Shown: positions 45,363 to 54,751 of the stretch, piece after piece
How positions within the stretch are numbered: position 1 is the first letter of the stretch
How the letters are laid out: each line of letters opens with the position of its first letter
From: Boseongicola sp. SB0665_bin_10
GTDB lineage: Bacteria; Pseudomonadota; Alphaproteobacteria; Rhodobacterales; Rhodobacteraceae
Direction of reading: 5' to 3'
DNA length: 64,000 nucleotides
Assembly (NCBI GenBank): GCA_009838075.1
Contig: VXSG01000046.1
Coordinates: forward strand, 12,638-76,637
Notes under the pieces: generated by a model
What the model was told of the DNA's origin: nothing
Seen by the model: only the letters and a program-made list of their open reading frames with translations
The model's database searches: none
Made by a program: the position numbers and the translations under genes

Positions 45363-46457
45363 TCACGGTTCGCTGACAGTGCCGCCACAGACAGGCTTCG
45401 CCGCCCCCGTTGTTCCCGGTGCGGATGTCGGCAATCCTGAACGGACCCGTGCGGCAAGGTAGGCGAATGCCTGCGCTTCCAGCATGTCGCCGTCCATGCC
45501 GACCTCCTCTATCGGCAGGACCGGGCAATCAAGCGCATCCGATACCAGCGCCATGAGACCGTGGTTCTTGCGCCCCCCACCCGACACCAGGACGCGCGTT
45601 GGCACATTCGGGCAATGGGTCAACGCGACAGCGATTGCCTTTGCCACACCGGCAGCGAGGGTTGCCGCAGCATCTTCGGGCGAGCACGCGTCCACCTCCG
45701 ACAGCCAACCGGAAAACGAATTCCTGTCCAGCGATTTCGGAGGCGTTCTTGAGAAATAGCGCTGGTGTTCCAGCAGCCGCTTCAGGATGGCTGGATCGAC
45801 ATTGCCGGCAGAGGTCAACCCACCGTCCTTGTCCAGCGGCGCATTGAGCCGGACCTGGCAGAGGTCATTGATTGGTGCAATTCCCGGTCCGGTGTCAAAT
45901 GCCAGGCAGGCCCCCGGAGTTTCCGGAGCCTCCCGCAATGGATCCAGCCAGGTGAGGTTCGCCACGCCTCCTATGTTGAGGAATGCGACCGGCTCGGAAA
46001 TTTCAAGCATGCGCGCGAGTGCAAAGTGATAGAACGGCGCCAGCGGCGCACCCTGCCCGCCATGCCGCATGTCCTCCGAACGGAAGTCCCAGGTCACTGG
46101 CACGCCGAGAGCGCGGGCCAGCGACCGGCCGTCTCCGATTTGGCGCGTTCGTCCCTCGTCGGGAAGATGGAGAGTCGTCTGGCCATGGAGTCCGACCAGT
46201 TCCGCGTCCTTGAACCCGGACAGGAGTTCGACATGCGCCGCTTCGACCACGTCGGCGGCGGCCTCGACCTCGCTCCCGTCCTCACGTCCCAATGCGGACC
46301 GCAGGGTCTCCCGTTCGGCCGGAGAATAGGGTCGATAATCCGTCCTGCCGAGTTCCAGGACGTGAATCCCGTCTGTCCGGACCATTGCGGCATCCACGCC
46401 GTCCAGAGATGTTCCGGACATCGTGCCGGCCACCCAAAGCGAGCCAGCGTTAGCCAC
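45363..46457 (-). CDS. anmK: Anhydro-N-acetylmuramic acid kinase
   Basis: This enzyme hydrolyses and phosphorylates 1,6-anhydroMurNAc from recycled cell wall to MurNAc-6-phosphate. The N-terminal [16 protein letters not shown] is the family's phosphate-binding signature; [21 protein letters not shown] and [10 protein letters not shown] follow. The frame is open to 46574 but that start lies within tyrS; a GTG at 46457 gives 364 aa, the usual length, though its ribosome-binding site is weak. Divergent from tyrS with about 70 bp between starts. Confidence 0.9.
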   Translation of the reverse strand: MANAGSLWVAGTMSGTSLDGVDAAMVRTDGIHVLELGRTDYRPYSPAERETLRSALGREDGSEVEAAADVVEAAHVELLSGFKDAELVGLHGQTTLHLPDEGRTRQIGDGRSLARALGVPVTWDFRSEDMRHGGQGAPLAPFYHFALARMLEISEPVAFLNIGGVANLTWLDPLREAPETPGACLAFDTGPGIAPINDLCQVRLNAPLDKDGGLTSAGNVDPAILKRLLEHQRYFSRTPPKSLDRNSFSGWLSEVDACSPEDAAATLAAGVAKAIAVALTHCPNVPTRVLVSGGGRKNHGLMALVSDALDCPVLPIEEVGMDGDMLEAQAFAYLAARVRSGLPTSAPGTTGAAKPVCGGTVSEP

Positions 46458-46528
46458 GGCGTTTGCGTTGCCTTCGGGGCGCGTATAGAAGTCGTCGCCG
46501 CATGAACGCGAGAATATACGGAACGGCG

Positions 46529-47782
46529 ATGACCCATCACCCCAAATCGGAATTTCTTGCCACCGTGATGTCACGCGGGTTTCTGGCCGATTGCACCGAC
46601 CTGTCCGCGCTCGACGAACAAATGCGCAAGGGCTGCGTCACGGGCTATATCGGCTTCGATTTGACGGCCACGTCGCTCCATATCGGGAACCTCGTGCAAA
46701 TCATGCTCTTGCGGTGGATGCAGAAGACCGGCCACAGGCCCGTCACGCTGATGGGTGGCGGCACGACCAAGGTCGGTGATCCTTCGGGCAAGGACGAAAT
46801 GCGCAAGATGCTGCCCGTCGAAAGGATTCGGGAAAACGCCGAGGGCATTCGCCAGGTCTTCCAGCGCTACATTTCCTACGGCGATGGCCCCACGGATTCG
46901 CCGCTCGCGGACAACTCGGAATGGCTCGACGACCTGGGGTACATCGGTTTCCTGAGAGACATCGGGAAGCACTTCACGGTCAACCGGCTCCTGGCGTTCG
47001 AAAGCGTGAAGTCTCGCCTGGACCGGGAGCAGGCGCTTTCCTTCATCGAATTCAACTACATGCTGCTTCAGGCTTACGACTTTCTCGAGTTGTACCGGCG
47101 CTTTGGATGCACTTTGCAGATGGGCGGGTCAGACCAGTGGGGCAACATTGTCTCGGGCGCCGACCTGATCAGGCGTGTTGAAGGAGCCGATGCATTCGGC
47201 CTCACCACGCCGCTCGTGACCCGTGCGGACGGCCGAAAGATGGGCAAGTCCGCAGAGGGTGCTGTCTGGCTCAACGAGGAAATGATGCCGGGCTACGAGT
47301 TCTGGCAGTGGTGGCGGAACGTGCCCGACGATGATGTCGGGAAGTTCCTGAAGATGTTCACGGAACTGCCCGTTGACGAGTGCAGCAGGCTCGGAGCGCT
47401 CGGCGGCTCGGAGATCAACGAGGCGAAGATTCGGCTCGCAAACGAAGTGACCACGCTTTGCCGGGGACCCGCAGCGGCGCGTGCGGCGGAGGAGACCGCC
47501 CGGGAAGTCTTCGAGAAGGGCGGTGTGGGTGATGAACTGCCCACGCTGGAACTGCCGCGCGAGGACGTTGGCGACGGAATTTCCGCCGCGCAGCTCATCG
47601 TGCGTTCCGGGCTGGCGAAGTCCGGCAAGGAGGCCAAGCGACTCATCGCGGAAAACGGGGCACGCGTCGACGACAGGCCGCTGTCCGATGCCGGACAGAT
47701 GTTTGACCTTGATGCGCTGAGCTCACCGGTCAAGCTGTCCGCCGGCAGAAAGCGACACGCCCTCGTCAAGCTTCGGGACTAG
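46529..47782 (+). CDS. tyrS: Tyrosyl-tRNA synthetase
   Basis: This 417-aa class I synthetase charges tRNA-Tyr. The HIGH motif reads HIGN at residues 51-54 and the KMSKS loop reads KMGKS, as in the TyrRS family; the C-terminal S4-like RNA-binding domain ([21 protein letters not shown]) is complete. Start MTHHPKSEF chosen at 46529; the upstream open frame has no homology. Confidence 0.96.
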   Translation: MTHHPKSEFLATVMSRGFLADCTDLSALDEQMRKGCVTGYIGFDLTATSLHIGNLVQIMLLRWMQKTGHRPVTLMGGGTTKVGDPSGKDEMRKMLPVERIRENAEGIRQVFQRYISYGDGPTDSPLADNSEWLDDLGYIGFLRDIGKHFTVNRLLAFESVKSRLDREQALSFIEFNYMLLQAYDFLELYRRFGCTLQMGGSDQWGNIVSGADLIRRVEGADAFGLTTPLVTRADGRKMGKSAEGAVWLNEEMMPGYEFWQWWRNVPDDDVGKFLKMFTELPVDECSRLGALGGSEINEAKIRLANEVTTLCRGPAAARAAEETAREVFEKGGVGDELPTLELPREDVGDGISAAQLIVRSGLAKSGKEAKRLIAENGARVDDRPLSDAGQMFDLDALSSPVKLSAGRKRHALVKLRD

Positions 47783-48098
47783 GTTTCATGCCCGTGCGCC
47801 TCTCCTGCGCCGCGCATCCCTGGAATGGGACAGCTCGGCGGCCCGCGGAGAAATCGGTCCGGGTCGGGCGGAATTGCAAGTGGCGGCGCATCCTTGATTC
47901 CGACTTTCGGGGCACGCTCGCCGCGACGCGATCTTCGCCCGCATGCGCGGTCATCCATTGAGCCTTTGCCCACGGGCGTGGCCGCAGACCGTCGTCGAGA
48001 TCCTTCACCCACCACGGCGAACTGGACAGGCGTCTTTACTGGCCGGCGCATAACCCTTATATAATCACTCAGCCAATTAGGGCAGCGTAGAGGCATCC
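47783..48098. other. Intergenic region before sufT
   Basis: No gene on either strand looks real here. The right end carries a good -10 box for the suf pair. Sequence before that is GC-rich without recognisable signal; I see no clear terminator for tyrS. Confidence 0.45.
48060..48065 (+). promoter_or_regulatory. -10 box before sufT
   Basis: A perfect TATAAT lies 34 nt before the sufT ATG in a locally AT-rich stretch. The best -35 candidates are weak (TTTACT at 48035-48040 with a 19-bp spacer). It is likely the sufT-sufA promoter. Confidence 0.55.
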
Positions 48099-48464
48099 AT
48101 GACTGTTGAGCCGTCCGAACAGCTTGAGGGCACGCCACTTATTGCGCCGTCGTCCACCGATCATCCGCTCTACGGCTCCATCGTGGAGGCGTGCCGCTCG
48201 GTGTACGATCCGGAAATTCCGGTGAACATCTACGATCTCGGACTGATCTACACGATCGACATTTCGGGCGACGGGGCCGTCACGGTCCTGATGAGCCTGA
48301 CGGCACCGGGATGTCCGGTTGCGGGCGAGATGCCTGGATGGGTTGCCGAGGCCGTGGAGCCCCTGCCCGGCGTCAGGCAGGTGGACGTGTCACTCACGTG
48401 GGATCCGCCCTGGGGCATGGAAATGATGTCCGACGAGGCTCGGCTCGAACTGGGATTCATGTGA
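48099..48464 (+). CDS. sufT: SUF system Fe-S maturation protein SufT (DUF59/MIP18 family)
   Basis: This 121-aa protein has the MIP18/DUF59 fold (SVYDPEIPVNIYDLGLIY near residues 34-51) and a conserved Cys in TAPGCPVAG. SufT-type proteins help deliver Fe-S clusters to targets. It overlaps sufA by one base (TGATG). The rest of the suf operon (sufBCDS) is not in the window, although these genes often follow it in alphaproteobacteria. Confidence 0.88.
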   Translation: MTVEPSEQLEGTPLIAPSSTDHPLYGSIVEACRSVYDPEIPVNIYDLGLIYTIDISGDGAVTVLMSLTAPGCPVAGEMPGWVAEAVEPLPGVRQVDVSLTWDPPWGMEMMSDEARLELGFM

Positions 48465-48853
48465 TGTTCGGGATTTCCGAAAAGGCGGCCGTGACCATGA
48501 CCGCGGCGGCAGTTGGCCAAATCACGAAGCTCATGGAACGCGACGGCCGCGCCGGCCTTCGAATCGGCGTGAAGAAGGGCGGCTGCGCGGGCATGGAATA
48601 CACCATGGACTATGCTGATGACGTGGATCCGTCGGACGAGGTGGTCGAGAAGGACGGCGCTCGCGTCTTGATTGCACCTATGGCGCAGATGTTCCTCTTC
48701 GGGACGGAGATCGACTACGAAAATTCGCTGCTCGAATCAGGATTCAAGTTCAGGAATCCAAATGTTGAAGACGCCTGCGGCTGTGGCGAATCCATCAAGT
48801 TCAAGGACATCGACCAGCTGTCGACCGAACGGGAAGCCGGGCCGAAAGAGTGA
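48464..48853 (+). CDS. sufA: A-type Fe-S carrier SufA/IscA-like
   Basis: This 129-aa scaffold/carrier has the three conserved cysteines C41 (GGCAGM), C105 and C107 (ACGCGES) that bind a cluster between subunits. It is coupled to sufT and followed by tpiA after 37 bp. Whether it acts with Suf or Isc cannot be told from this window. Confidence 0.9.
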   Translation: MFGISEKAAVTMTAAAVGQITKLMERDGRAGLRIGVKKGGCAGMEYTMDYADDVDPSDEVVEKDGARVLIAPMAQMFLFGTEIDYENSLLESGFKFRNPNVEDACGCGESIKFKDIDQLSTEREAGPKE

Positions 48854-48890
48854 GTCTTCGGCTCATGGTCATCAAGAAGATCGGCGTTGA

Positions 48891-49637
48891 ATGATGCGCA
48901 GGCTGGCGGCGGGCAACTGGAAAATGAATGGAACGGCGGAGAGCCTGGACGAAGCCCGGGCCCTCGCCTCCGAATTTCCGTCTCCGGACTGCGACATCCT
49001 GATCTGCCCGCCCGCGACGTTGTTGTCGCGTATGGCGGAAACTGCGGCAGGGAGCGCAATCGCAATTGGTGGCCAGGATTGCCACGCGAACCCGTCGGGC
49101 GCGCATACCGGTGACATCTCCGCCGAAATGATCGCCGATGCCGGCGGCACCTACGTCATTGTCGGCCATTCCGAACGGCGTGCCGACCATGGTGAATCCA
49201 ATGCCGGGATCCGCGCCAAGGCAATGGCCGTCTGGTCTGCCGGACTTGCCGCGATCATCTGCGTCGGGGAAACCCTGCAGGAACGCGAGGACGGCCGAAC
49301 GCTGGAGGTCGTGCGTGGCCAGCTCGGCGGCTCGGTCCCCGATGGCTCAAGCGGCAAGAACACGGTCATTGCCTATGAGCCGGTATGGGCGATCGGAACA
49401 GGCAAGGTGCCCACGCTTCCGGAGATCGCGGAAGTGCACGAGGACATTCGCGGGGAATTGACCGCCCGTTTCGGAGCTGATGCACAGGAATTCCGCCTGC
49501 TCTATGGGGGCTCGGTGAAGCCGTCGAACGCGCATGAGATTTTCGGAGTCCCGAACGTGGATGGCGCTCTTGTGGGCGGTGCGTCACTGAATGCGGATGA
49601 CTTCGGCCAGATCGTCGCAGGGTTGGAGCGAGCGTGA
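48891..49637 (+). CDS. tpiA: Triosephosphate isomerase
   Basis: This 248-aa TIM-barrel enzyme interconverts dihydroxyacetone phosphate and glyceraldehyde 3-phosphate. Active-site residues are visible: Lys in GNWKMNG, His in IVGHSERR, Glu in [10 protein letters not shown], and the phosphate loop YGGSVKPSN. It starts ATG ATG; the first is used. It follows sufA on the same strand with a short gap. Confidence 0.95.
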   Translation: MMRRLAAGNWKMNGTAESLDEARALASEFPSPDCDILICPPATLLSRMAETAAGSAIAIGGQDCHANPSGAHTGDISAEMIADAGGTYVIVGHSERRADHGESNAGIRAKAMAVWSAGLAAIICVGETLQEREDGRTLEVVRGQLGGSVPDGSSGKNTVIAYEPVWAIGTGKVPTLPEIAEVHEDIRGELTARFGADAQEFRLLYGGSVKPSNAHEIFGVPNVDGALVGGASLNADDFGQIVAGLERA

Positions 49638-49698
49638 CGTCCTTTCTGGCGAGGGCCTGAAATCCCGCACCGAAAGACGTGAAATGCCCGTGTGGCCG

Positions 49699-50301
49699 CT
49701 ACGCCTCGCGTGTTCCCAGATGCGCCGCCAGATGATCCAGCCGGTCCTGGCCCCAGAAACGCCTGTCGTCATCGGTTATGAAGAATGGTGCTCCAAAGAC
49801 GCCGGCATTCACCGCGTCCTCAAGGTTCGCTTCGTATGCCTCCGCACCCGAGAGCAGTCCGCTGTCGGCAAGCCCGGGATCGAATCCGGCGGATTCAAGG
49901 CAGGACCTGATCACGGAATCTTCCGCGATGTCCTTCTCCTCCGCCCAGCAGGCACGCGCAATTGCTGCAACCAATGCCGCCAAGTCGCCACTGCCGTCCT
50001 TCTGCGCCGCGATGACCGCGTAGGATGCCGGTGCAGGATTGGTCGGCCAGTGAGCGGGATGCAGGTTGATCGGCACGCCGGCGATCTTCGCGTTCCGCTC
50101 CATCTCGATCAAGCGGTACTCCTGGCGAGATACGTGTCGCTGCGCTGGCGGAACGCCGCCGGTGCGCGCGAACAGCGCCATCAGGTCCAGCGGCTTGTAG
50201 GTCATCGTGGCCCCGTGCTTCAAGGCTATCTCGCCGGGGCGCGTGCCGGCCAGGTAGCAGTTGGGCGAGAACACCCCCAGATAGTAGTCGATATGCGCCA
50301 T
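49699..50301 (-). CDS. DsbA-family isomerase, 2-hydroxychromene-2-carboxylate-isomerase-like
   Basis: This 200-aa thioredoxin-fold protein lacks a CxxC motif and instead has FSPNCYL with the candidate catalytic Ser, as in 2-hydroxychromene-2-carboxylate isomerases (kappa-class GST-like). The C-terminal GVFGAPFF and FWGQDRLD segments are typical. The true substrate is uncertain: naphthalene genes are absent, and many bacterial members have unknown roles. Start MAHIDYYLG at 50301; the frame is open a little further. Confidence 0.8.
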   Translation of the reverse strand: MAHIDYYLGVFSPNCYLAGTRPGEIALKHGATMTYKPLDLMALFARTGGVPPAQRHVSRQEYRLIEMERNAKIAGVPINLHPAHWPTNPAPASYAVIAAQKDGSGDLAALVAAIARACWAEEKDIAEDSVIRSCLESAGFDPGLADSGLLSGAEAYEANLEDAVNAGVFGAPFFITDDDRRFWGQDRLDHLAAHLGTREA

Positions 50302-50406
50302 TTTCGTCTCGCTCCCACAAGTCAGTTTGCCTGACCGTACGCCCGTGCTAAGCGGTGTCAACTTTTGATTCGGTCGCGCGCACAGGCTGAAGGGACGCCA
50401 TTGCCA

Positions 50407-51423
50407 ATGCCCCAGATTGAAGGCCCAAAGATACTTGCCGGAAATTCAAACCCCTCCATGGCATCGGCTGTCTGCCGTCGGATGTCGATGCATTTCGGCA
50501 CAAGCGTCGATTTGGTCAAGTCGCGGGTCGAGCGCTTCAACGACGGCGAGATATTCGTGGAAGTGTTCGAGAACGTACGTGGCGAAGAGACATTCATACT
50601 GCAGTCAACGTCAAACCCGGCCAATGACAACCTGATGGAATTGCTGATCATGGCGGACGCCCTTCGGCGCTCGTCCGCCCAGCGCGTGACTGCTGTCGTT
50701 CCCTATTTCGGCTATGCGCGCCAGGACCGGCGAACAAGGTCTCGCGTTCCCATCTCGGCGAAGCTGGTCGCGAACATGATCGTGAGTGCAGGCATCGAGC
50801 GCGTCTTGACCATGGATTTGCATGCGGCGCAGATTCAGGGCTTCTTCGACGTGCCGGTCGACAACCTGTACGCATCTCCGATATTCGCGCTCGACATCAA
50901 ACATGCATTCAAGGAGAGGCTGGACCAGATTACCGTGGTATCGCCGGATGTTGGTGGCGTCGCGCGGGCACGCGAACTGGCCCAACGCATCGGAGCGCCG
51001 CTGTCAATCGTCGACAAGAGACGCGAAAGTCCGGGCGAAGTGGCGGAAATGACCGTGATCGGAGAAGTGAAGGATAGGGTCTGCATCGTCGTTGACGATA
51101 TCGTCGACACCGCGGGCACCTTGTGCAAGGGGGCCGAAACGCTGATCAACGAAGGGGCGACGGAAGTGCATGCCTACATCACGCACGGCGTCCTCTCGGG
51201 ACCGGCAATCGAGCGTGTTTCCGGGTCGGTGATGAAGAGCCTCGCGGTTACGGACACGATCGAGCCCACGGAGGAAACGACGGGGGCGAAGAACATCCGC
51301 GTCATTCCAACTGCGCCGGTGTTTGCTCAGGCAATCCAGAACATCTGGCAAGGCACCAGCGTATCGAGCCTATTCAGCGCCACGATGCTGGAGTCGATCT
51401 ATGACGGAACGTACTCAGGCTGA
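50407..51423 (+). CDS. prs: Ribose-phosphate pyrophosphokinase
   Basis: This 338-aa enzyme makes PRPP from ribose 5-phosphate and ATP, feeding histidine, purine and pyrimidine synthesis. The ATP loop RQDRRTRSRVPISAKLVANM, SPDVGGVARAR and the PRPP-binding VVDDIVDTAGTL are all present. The C-terminus extends beyond the usual SIS segment with TSVSSLFSATMLESIYDG. Start MPQIEGPKIL chosen at 50407 over the upstream ATG at 50365. Confidence 0.94.
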   Translation: MPQIEGPKILAGNSNPSMASAVCRRMSMHFGTSVDLVKSRVERFNDGEIFVEVFENVRGEETFILQSTSNPANDNLMELLIMADALRRSSAQRVTAVVPYFGYARQDRRTRSRVPISAKLVANMIVSAGIERVLTMDLHAAQIQGFFDVPVDNLYASPIFALDIKHAFKERLDQITVVSPDVGGVARARELAQRIGAPLSIVDKRRESPGEVAEMTVIGEVKDRVCIVVDDIVDTAGTLCKGAETLINEGATEVHAYITHGVLSGPAIERVSGSVMKSLAVTDTIEPTEETTGAKNIRVIPTAPVFAQAIQNIWQGTSVSSLFSATMLESIYDGTYSG

Positions 51424-51692
51424 CCTGTTGCGTTCGGGCTGCGAGGCACTGTTTCCGTCAAGGGCTCGCGGAGATCCCTCCCCCCTGAAGATTCGTGATC
51501 GTGCCGCCGCATGATCTCCCTTCCGCAACGCGTCAGTTCGAGAGATCCTGACCAGCGGCGCACACGAGACCGGCACTGTCCCTGGGTCGCCCAAGAGCGC
51601 ATTCGTGATTGACATCCGTTGCCATGGGTCGGCACTCGATGCGGTGCCGGCAACCCTTGCAGGAGGGCAAGTGGCAGGATACGCCCCGACGC

Positions 51693-52628
51693 ATGCGCAC
51701 AATTCGCGACACCACGTATGTGCAACCGCAGGACCGGGGAGCCACCGCCGCGATCGGCAATTTCGACGGCGTCCATGTCGGCCATCAGGCGGTTCTCGGC
51801 ATTGCGGCAAGGGCCGCAGACGCGCCGCTTGGCGTCCTCACATTCGAGCCGCATCCCAGAGAGTATTTCGCGCCTGCCGCTCCGCCCTTTCGGCTCATGA
51901 ACGCAGCCGCCAGGGCACACCGCCTGCAGAGCCTTGGCGTCGAGCTCCTGTACGAGATGTCGTTCAACGACCGCCTTGCCTCCCTGAGCCCGGAGGCCTT
52001 TTCGAAGGATGTCATCCACGAAGGCCTTGGTCTCGTCCACGTCACGGTGGGGGCCGACTTCTGTTTCGGGAAGGGTCGGGCCGGAAGCGCGGAGACCCTG
52101 CAAGCACACGGCAAGGAAATGGGTTTCGGCGTCACGATTGCCCAACTGGTTGCCGAAAACGGAGATGAAGTCTCTTCGACCCGGATTCGGAAGGCCCTGA
52201 GTGACGGCAAGCCCGAAGACGCCGCCGCCATGCTTGGGCACTTGCACCGGATCGAGGGTGAAGTGCTTCGCGGAGACCAGCGGGGGCGCGAACTGGGCTA
52301 CCCGACGGCAAACATCTCGTTGGACGGGCTGCATCCTCCCAGGTTCGGGGTCTACGCGGTAAGGGTCGAGGTCCTGGACGGCACCGCCGCGGGTAGCTAC
52401 GAGGGCGTCGCCTCGCTGGGTGTCCGGCCGATGTTTGGCGGCAATGCGCCAAACCTTGAGGCGCATCTCTTTGACTTTTTCGGGGATCTCTACGGCATGA
52501 GCTTGAGCATCGCTCTCGTGGCCTACTTGCGCCCTGAAATGAAATTCGAAAGCCTTGAAGCGCTTGTCGCTGCGATGGATGACGACAGCGCAAAGGCGCG
52601 CTCCGTGCTGGCCGGAGCCAATGGATGA
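51693..52628 (+). CDS. ribF: Bifunctional riboflavin kinase / FAD synthetase
   Basis: This 311-aa protein makes FMN and FAD from riboflavin. The N-terminal adenylyltransferase half has AIGNFDGVHVGH and SSTRIRKAL; the C-terminal kinase half has GRELGYPTANI and the GVASLGVRPMFGG core. Length matches the family. It is not preceded by an FMN riboswitch that I can see. No strong ribosome-binding site, so the start at 51693 is the family choice. Confidence 0.94.
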   Translation: MRTIRDTTYVQPQDRGATAAIGNFDGVHVGHQAVLGIAARAADAPLGVLTFEPHPREYFAPAAPPFRLMNAAARAHRLQSLGVELLYEMSFNDRLASLSPEAFSKDVIHEGLGLVHVTVGADFCFGKGRAGSAETLQAHGKEMGFGVTIAQLVAENGDEVSSTRIRKALSDGKPEDAAAMLGHLHRIEGEVLRGDQRGRELGYPTANISLDGLHPPRFGVYAVRVEVLDGTAAGSYEGVASLGVRPMFGGNAPNLEAHLFDFFGDLYGMSLSIALVAYLRPEMKFESLEALVAAMDDDSAKARSVLAGANG

Positions 52629-52662
52629 GCTGTCCCATGCCTGATTCCGTGCCGAAGCCGTC

Positions 52663-53136
52663 GTGAGCAAGCCGGATCCGATAGACCGCGACGGGCTGCG
52701 CGACCGCTTCTGGGAGCGCGTTCCTCTCGAAAGCCTTAACCGGAAGGAATGGGAAGCGCTCTGCGACGGCTGTGGCCGCTGCTGCCTGAACAAGCTCGAG
52801 GATGCGGACACCGGCGAGATAGCCCATACGCGCATTGCATGCCGCCTTCTTGATGAAGAGGCTTGCAGGTGTTCCCAATACGACATCCGCAAGCAATTGG
52901 TTCCTGATTGCGTTGTCCTGACGCCTTCGAACATTTCGGAAGTCGCGCATTGGATGCCGGGCACATGCGCGTACAGGTTGATTTGGGAGGGCAGGCCGCT
53001 AAACGACTGGCATCCGCTGATTTCCGGCACGCCCGAGACCGTGCACGAGGCTGGCGTTTCGGTCCGAGGCTGGACCGTACCCGAGTGGGAGGTCGGAACA
53101 GAGGACTGGGAAGACCATATCATCGACGACGCGTAA
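52663..53136 (+). CDS. YcgN/UPF0260 cysteine-cluster protein
   Basis: This 157-aa protein belongs to the YcgN (UPF0260, CxxCxxCC) family. The N-terminal CDGCGRCC cluster at about residues 34-41, a second [14 protein letters not shown] and a third CVVLTP are visible; they suggest a metal or Fe-S cluster, but function is unknown. It starts with GTG at 52663, 35 nt after ribF. Confidence 0.85.
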   Translation: MSKPDPIDRDGLRDRFWERVPLESLNRKEWEALCDGCGRCCLNKLEDADTGEIAHTRIACRLLDEEACRCSQYDIRKQLVPDCVVLTPSNISEVAHWMPGTCAYRLIWEGRPLNDWHPLISGTPETVHEAGVSVRGWTVPEWEVGTEDWEDHIIDDA

Positions 53137-53178
53137 CCGCCATGGATTCCGTGCCGTTGACCCGCTACAATTTGCGGC

Positions 53179-53667
53179 GTGCGGCTCACTGTCCCCCTTG
53201 CGGCGCTCGGCGTCCTCGCAGGCTGCGCCTCGCTTTCCGAATCGGACTGCCGACAAGGTGCCTGGCGGGACATCGGCCTCTCCGACGGTGCGAGCGGGCA
53301 GCGGTCGAGCTACATCGTGGAGCACTTCAAGGCTTGCAGCGAATTCGGCATCGTTCCGGATGCACAGGAATGGCATCGGGGACGCGAAGCCGGGCTGAAT
53401 CAATACTGCACCGCCGCAAATGCATACTACGTCGGCACGACCGGCAATCGCCTTTCGCCCGTCTGCCGCGCAGAAAACGTGAACGCCCTGCACGCCGCCA
53501 ACCTGCGCGGATTGCATTGGCACGAAATAGGACGAGAAATCGATCAGGCTAGGCAGGAGATTCGTGACATCAACGCGCTGCTGGCAGAGCTTTCGTCCGA
53601 AAGCGCCGAACGTGCATCGCTGGTGTTGCGGCGAAGCTTCCTCCGTCTCGAGATCTTGAGTCTCTAG
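53179..53667 (+). CDS. DUF2799-type lipoprotein
   Basis: This 162-aa protein begins with a short signal ending in the lipobox LAGC (Cys at about residue 16), so it should be lipid-anchored in the outer or inner membrane. The body resembles DUF2799 proteins (QGAWRDIGLSDG, GLNQYCT). Function unknown. The C-terminal third is rich in charged heptads and may be a coiled coil. It starts with GTG at 53179, close after the YcgN-type gene. Confidence 0.75.
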   Translation: MRLTVPLAALGVLAGCASLSESDCRQGAWRDIGLSDGASGQRSSYIVEHFKACSEFGIVPDAQEWHRGREAGLNQYCTAANAYYVGTTGNRLSPVCRAENVNALHAANLRGLHWHEIGREIDQARQEIRDINALLAELSSESAERASLVLRRSFLRLEILSL

Positions 53668-53707
53668 ACGCAGAGGACGCGCTTTGGCCATCACTATTGA
53701 CGTTGCC

Positions 53708-53793
53708 TGGTGCGGGCGACCGGACTCGAACCGGCACGAGCCTAGGCTCCAGAGATTTTAAGTCTCATGCGTCTACCATTCCGCCACGCCCGC
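53708..53793 (-). tRNA. tRNA-Leu (anticodon TAA)
   Basis: On the minus strand the sequence forms a full cloverleaf: acceptor stem GCGGGCG (53787-53793) pairing with CGCCCGC, a D-loop with GGTAGACGC, anticodon loop CTTAAAA giving TAA, a long variable arm typical of tRNA-Leu, TTCGAGTCC T-loop, and an encoded CCA at 53708-53710. The mature tRNA without CCA is 83 nt. It decodes TTA and TTG. Confidence 0.95.
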
Positions 53794-53934
53794 TCGAACC
53801 GTGCTTAGGCGCGCCGCACGTCCGGAGCAAGACCCAAGGAAGGTCGCTGGACCCGATGTCGCCCGTGCGGAAGCGGCCCTGATTTCCGTTGCTGTCGTGA
53901 CCGCGAGGAAGAATTCCAAGGGTCCGGAACAGGA

Positions 53935-54678
53935 TCAGAGCCTGTAGCCCGCCCAGATCAGCGAAAGACGCCGACGGAACTCGCTTTCCGAAAGCGTTCC
54001 TTTCGCGACCCTGTCGGGCTCGCCGGCCGCGCGACGCAGGATGGTTTTGGCACGCCAGGCGGCAAGGGAGGCGGCGCGACCGGCTTTGGGAAGGCGCAAG
54101 GACCGGAGTTCCGCCAATGCATCCCTTGCAAGCATCTGTATGGTGTCCGAACCACCGTCGGGCAGCGGCGCACCCATCCGCGTTGCCAGCCGCGGCACGG
54201 CAAGAAGAAAATTGGCAAGGCCGCTTGCCATGCCAAGCGTGCGGAAGCAGGCCTCGTCTTCGCCGCCAAGGGCGCGCGCGGCAGCCCACATCAAGCCGCC
54301 GCCGGTCGAATCGAGGTACTCTCGAAACTGCCCGACGTCCCTAGCGGGCTTTGGCTGAAGGTCGTGCCGCCGCGCCTGCACCAGCCGGTCAAGGATTCGC
54401 GCGCCTTCGCCATCCAGAACATCGCCCAGCGGCGCGATGACCTCATGCCTGCTCGCTGTCTTGCCGTTCGCGATGTCGTCAAGGGCGTCCCGGAGCCATT
54501 GAAGGCGCATTTCGCTGATCAAGGGTTCGGATATCGCCCAGGTTGCACGGGAGACCTCAACATTGAAGGCGTATATCGGAAACAGCACGGCACGCGTTGC
54601 CACCGGTGCGGCCATGCAAGCGTCGAATCGATCAGGATCGCCCCTGGCAACGATGTCCGCGACCGACTGAAGGCTCAT
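53935..54678 (-). CDS. Squalene/phytoene synthase family protein (NDUFAF6-like)
   Basis: This 247-aa protein has the all-helical isoprenoid-synthase fold but is short and lacks convincing Asp-rich substrate motifs; it resembles the NDUFAF6-like group that in mitochondria helps assemble complex I. Typical segments are FPIYAFNVEVSRATW and GGGLMWAAARALGG. No carotenoid or hopanoid genes are near. An assembly role in respiration is possible but not shown. Confidence 0.75.
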   Translation of the reverse strand: MSLQSVADIVARGDPDRFDACMAAPVATRAVLFPIYAFNVEVSRATWAISEPLISEMRLQWLRDALDDIANGKTASRHEVIAPLGDVLDGEGARILDRLVQARRHDLQPKPARDVGQFREYLDSTGGGLMWAAARALGGEDEACFRTLGMASGLANFLLAVPRLATRMGAPLPDGGSDTIQMLARDALAELRSLRLPKAGRAASLAAWRAKTILRRAAGEPDRVAKGTLSESEFRRRLSLIWAGYRL

Positions 54679-54751
54679 TGCGGCCGCCCCAAGCGCAATG
54701 CGCAGATCTCACGACGTTGAATCGCCCCGGACGGAAAGCACACTGCCTGCG

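Noticed and set aside
51424..51692. FMN riboswitch before ribF
   Set aside because: I could not find the conserved RFN segments or fold.
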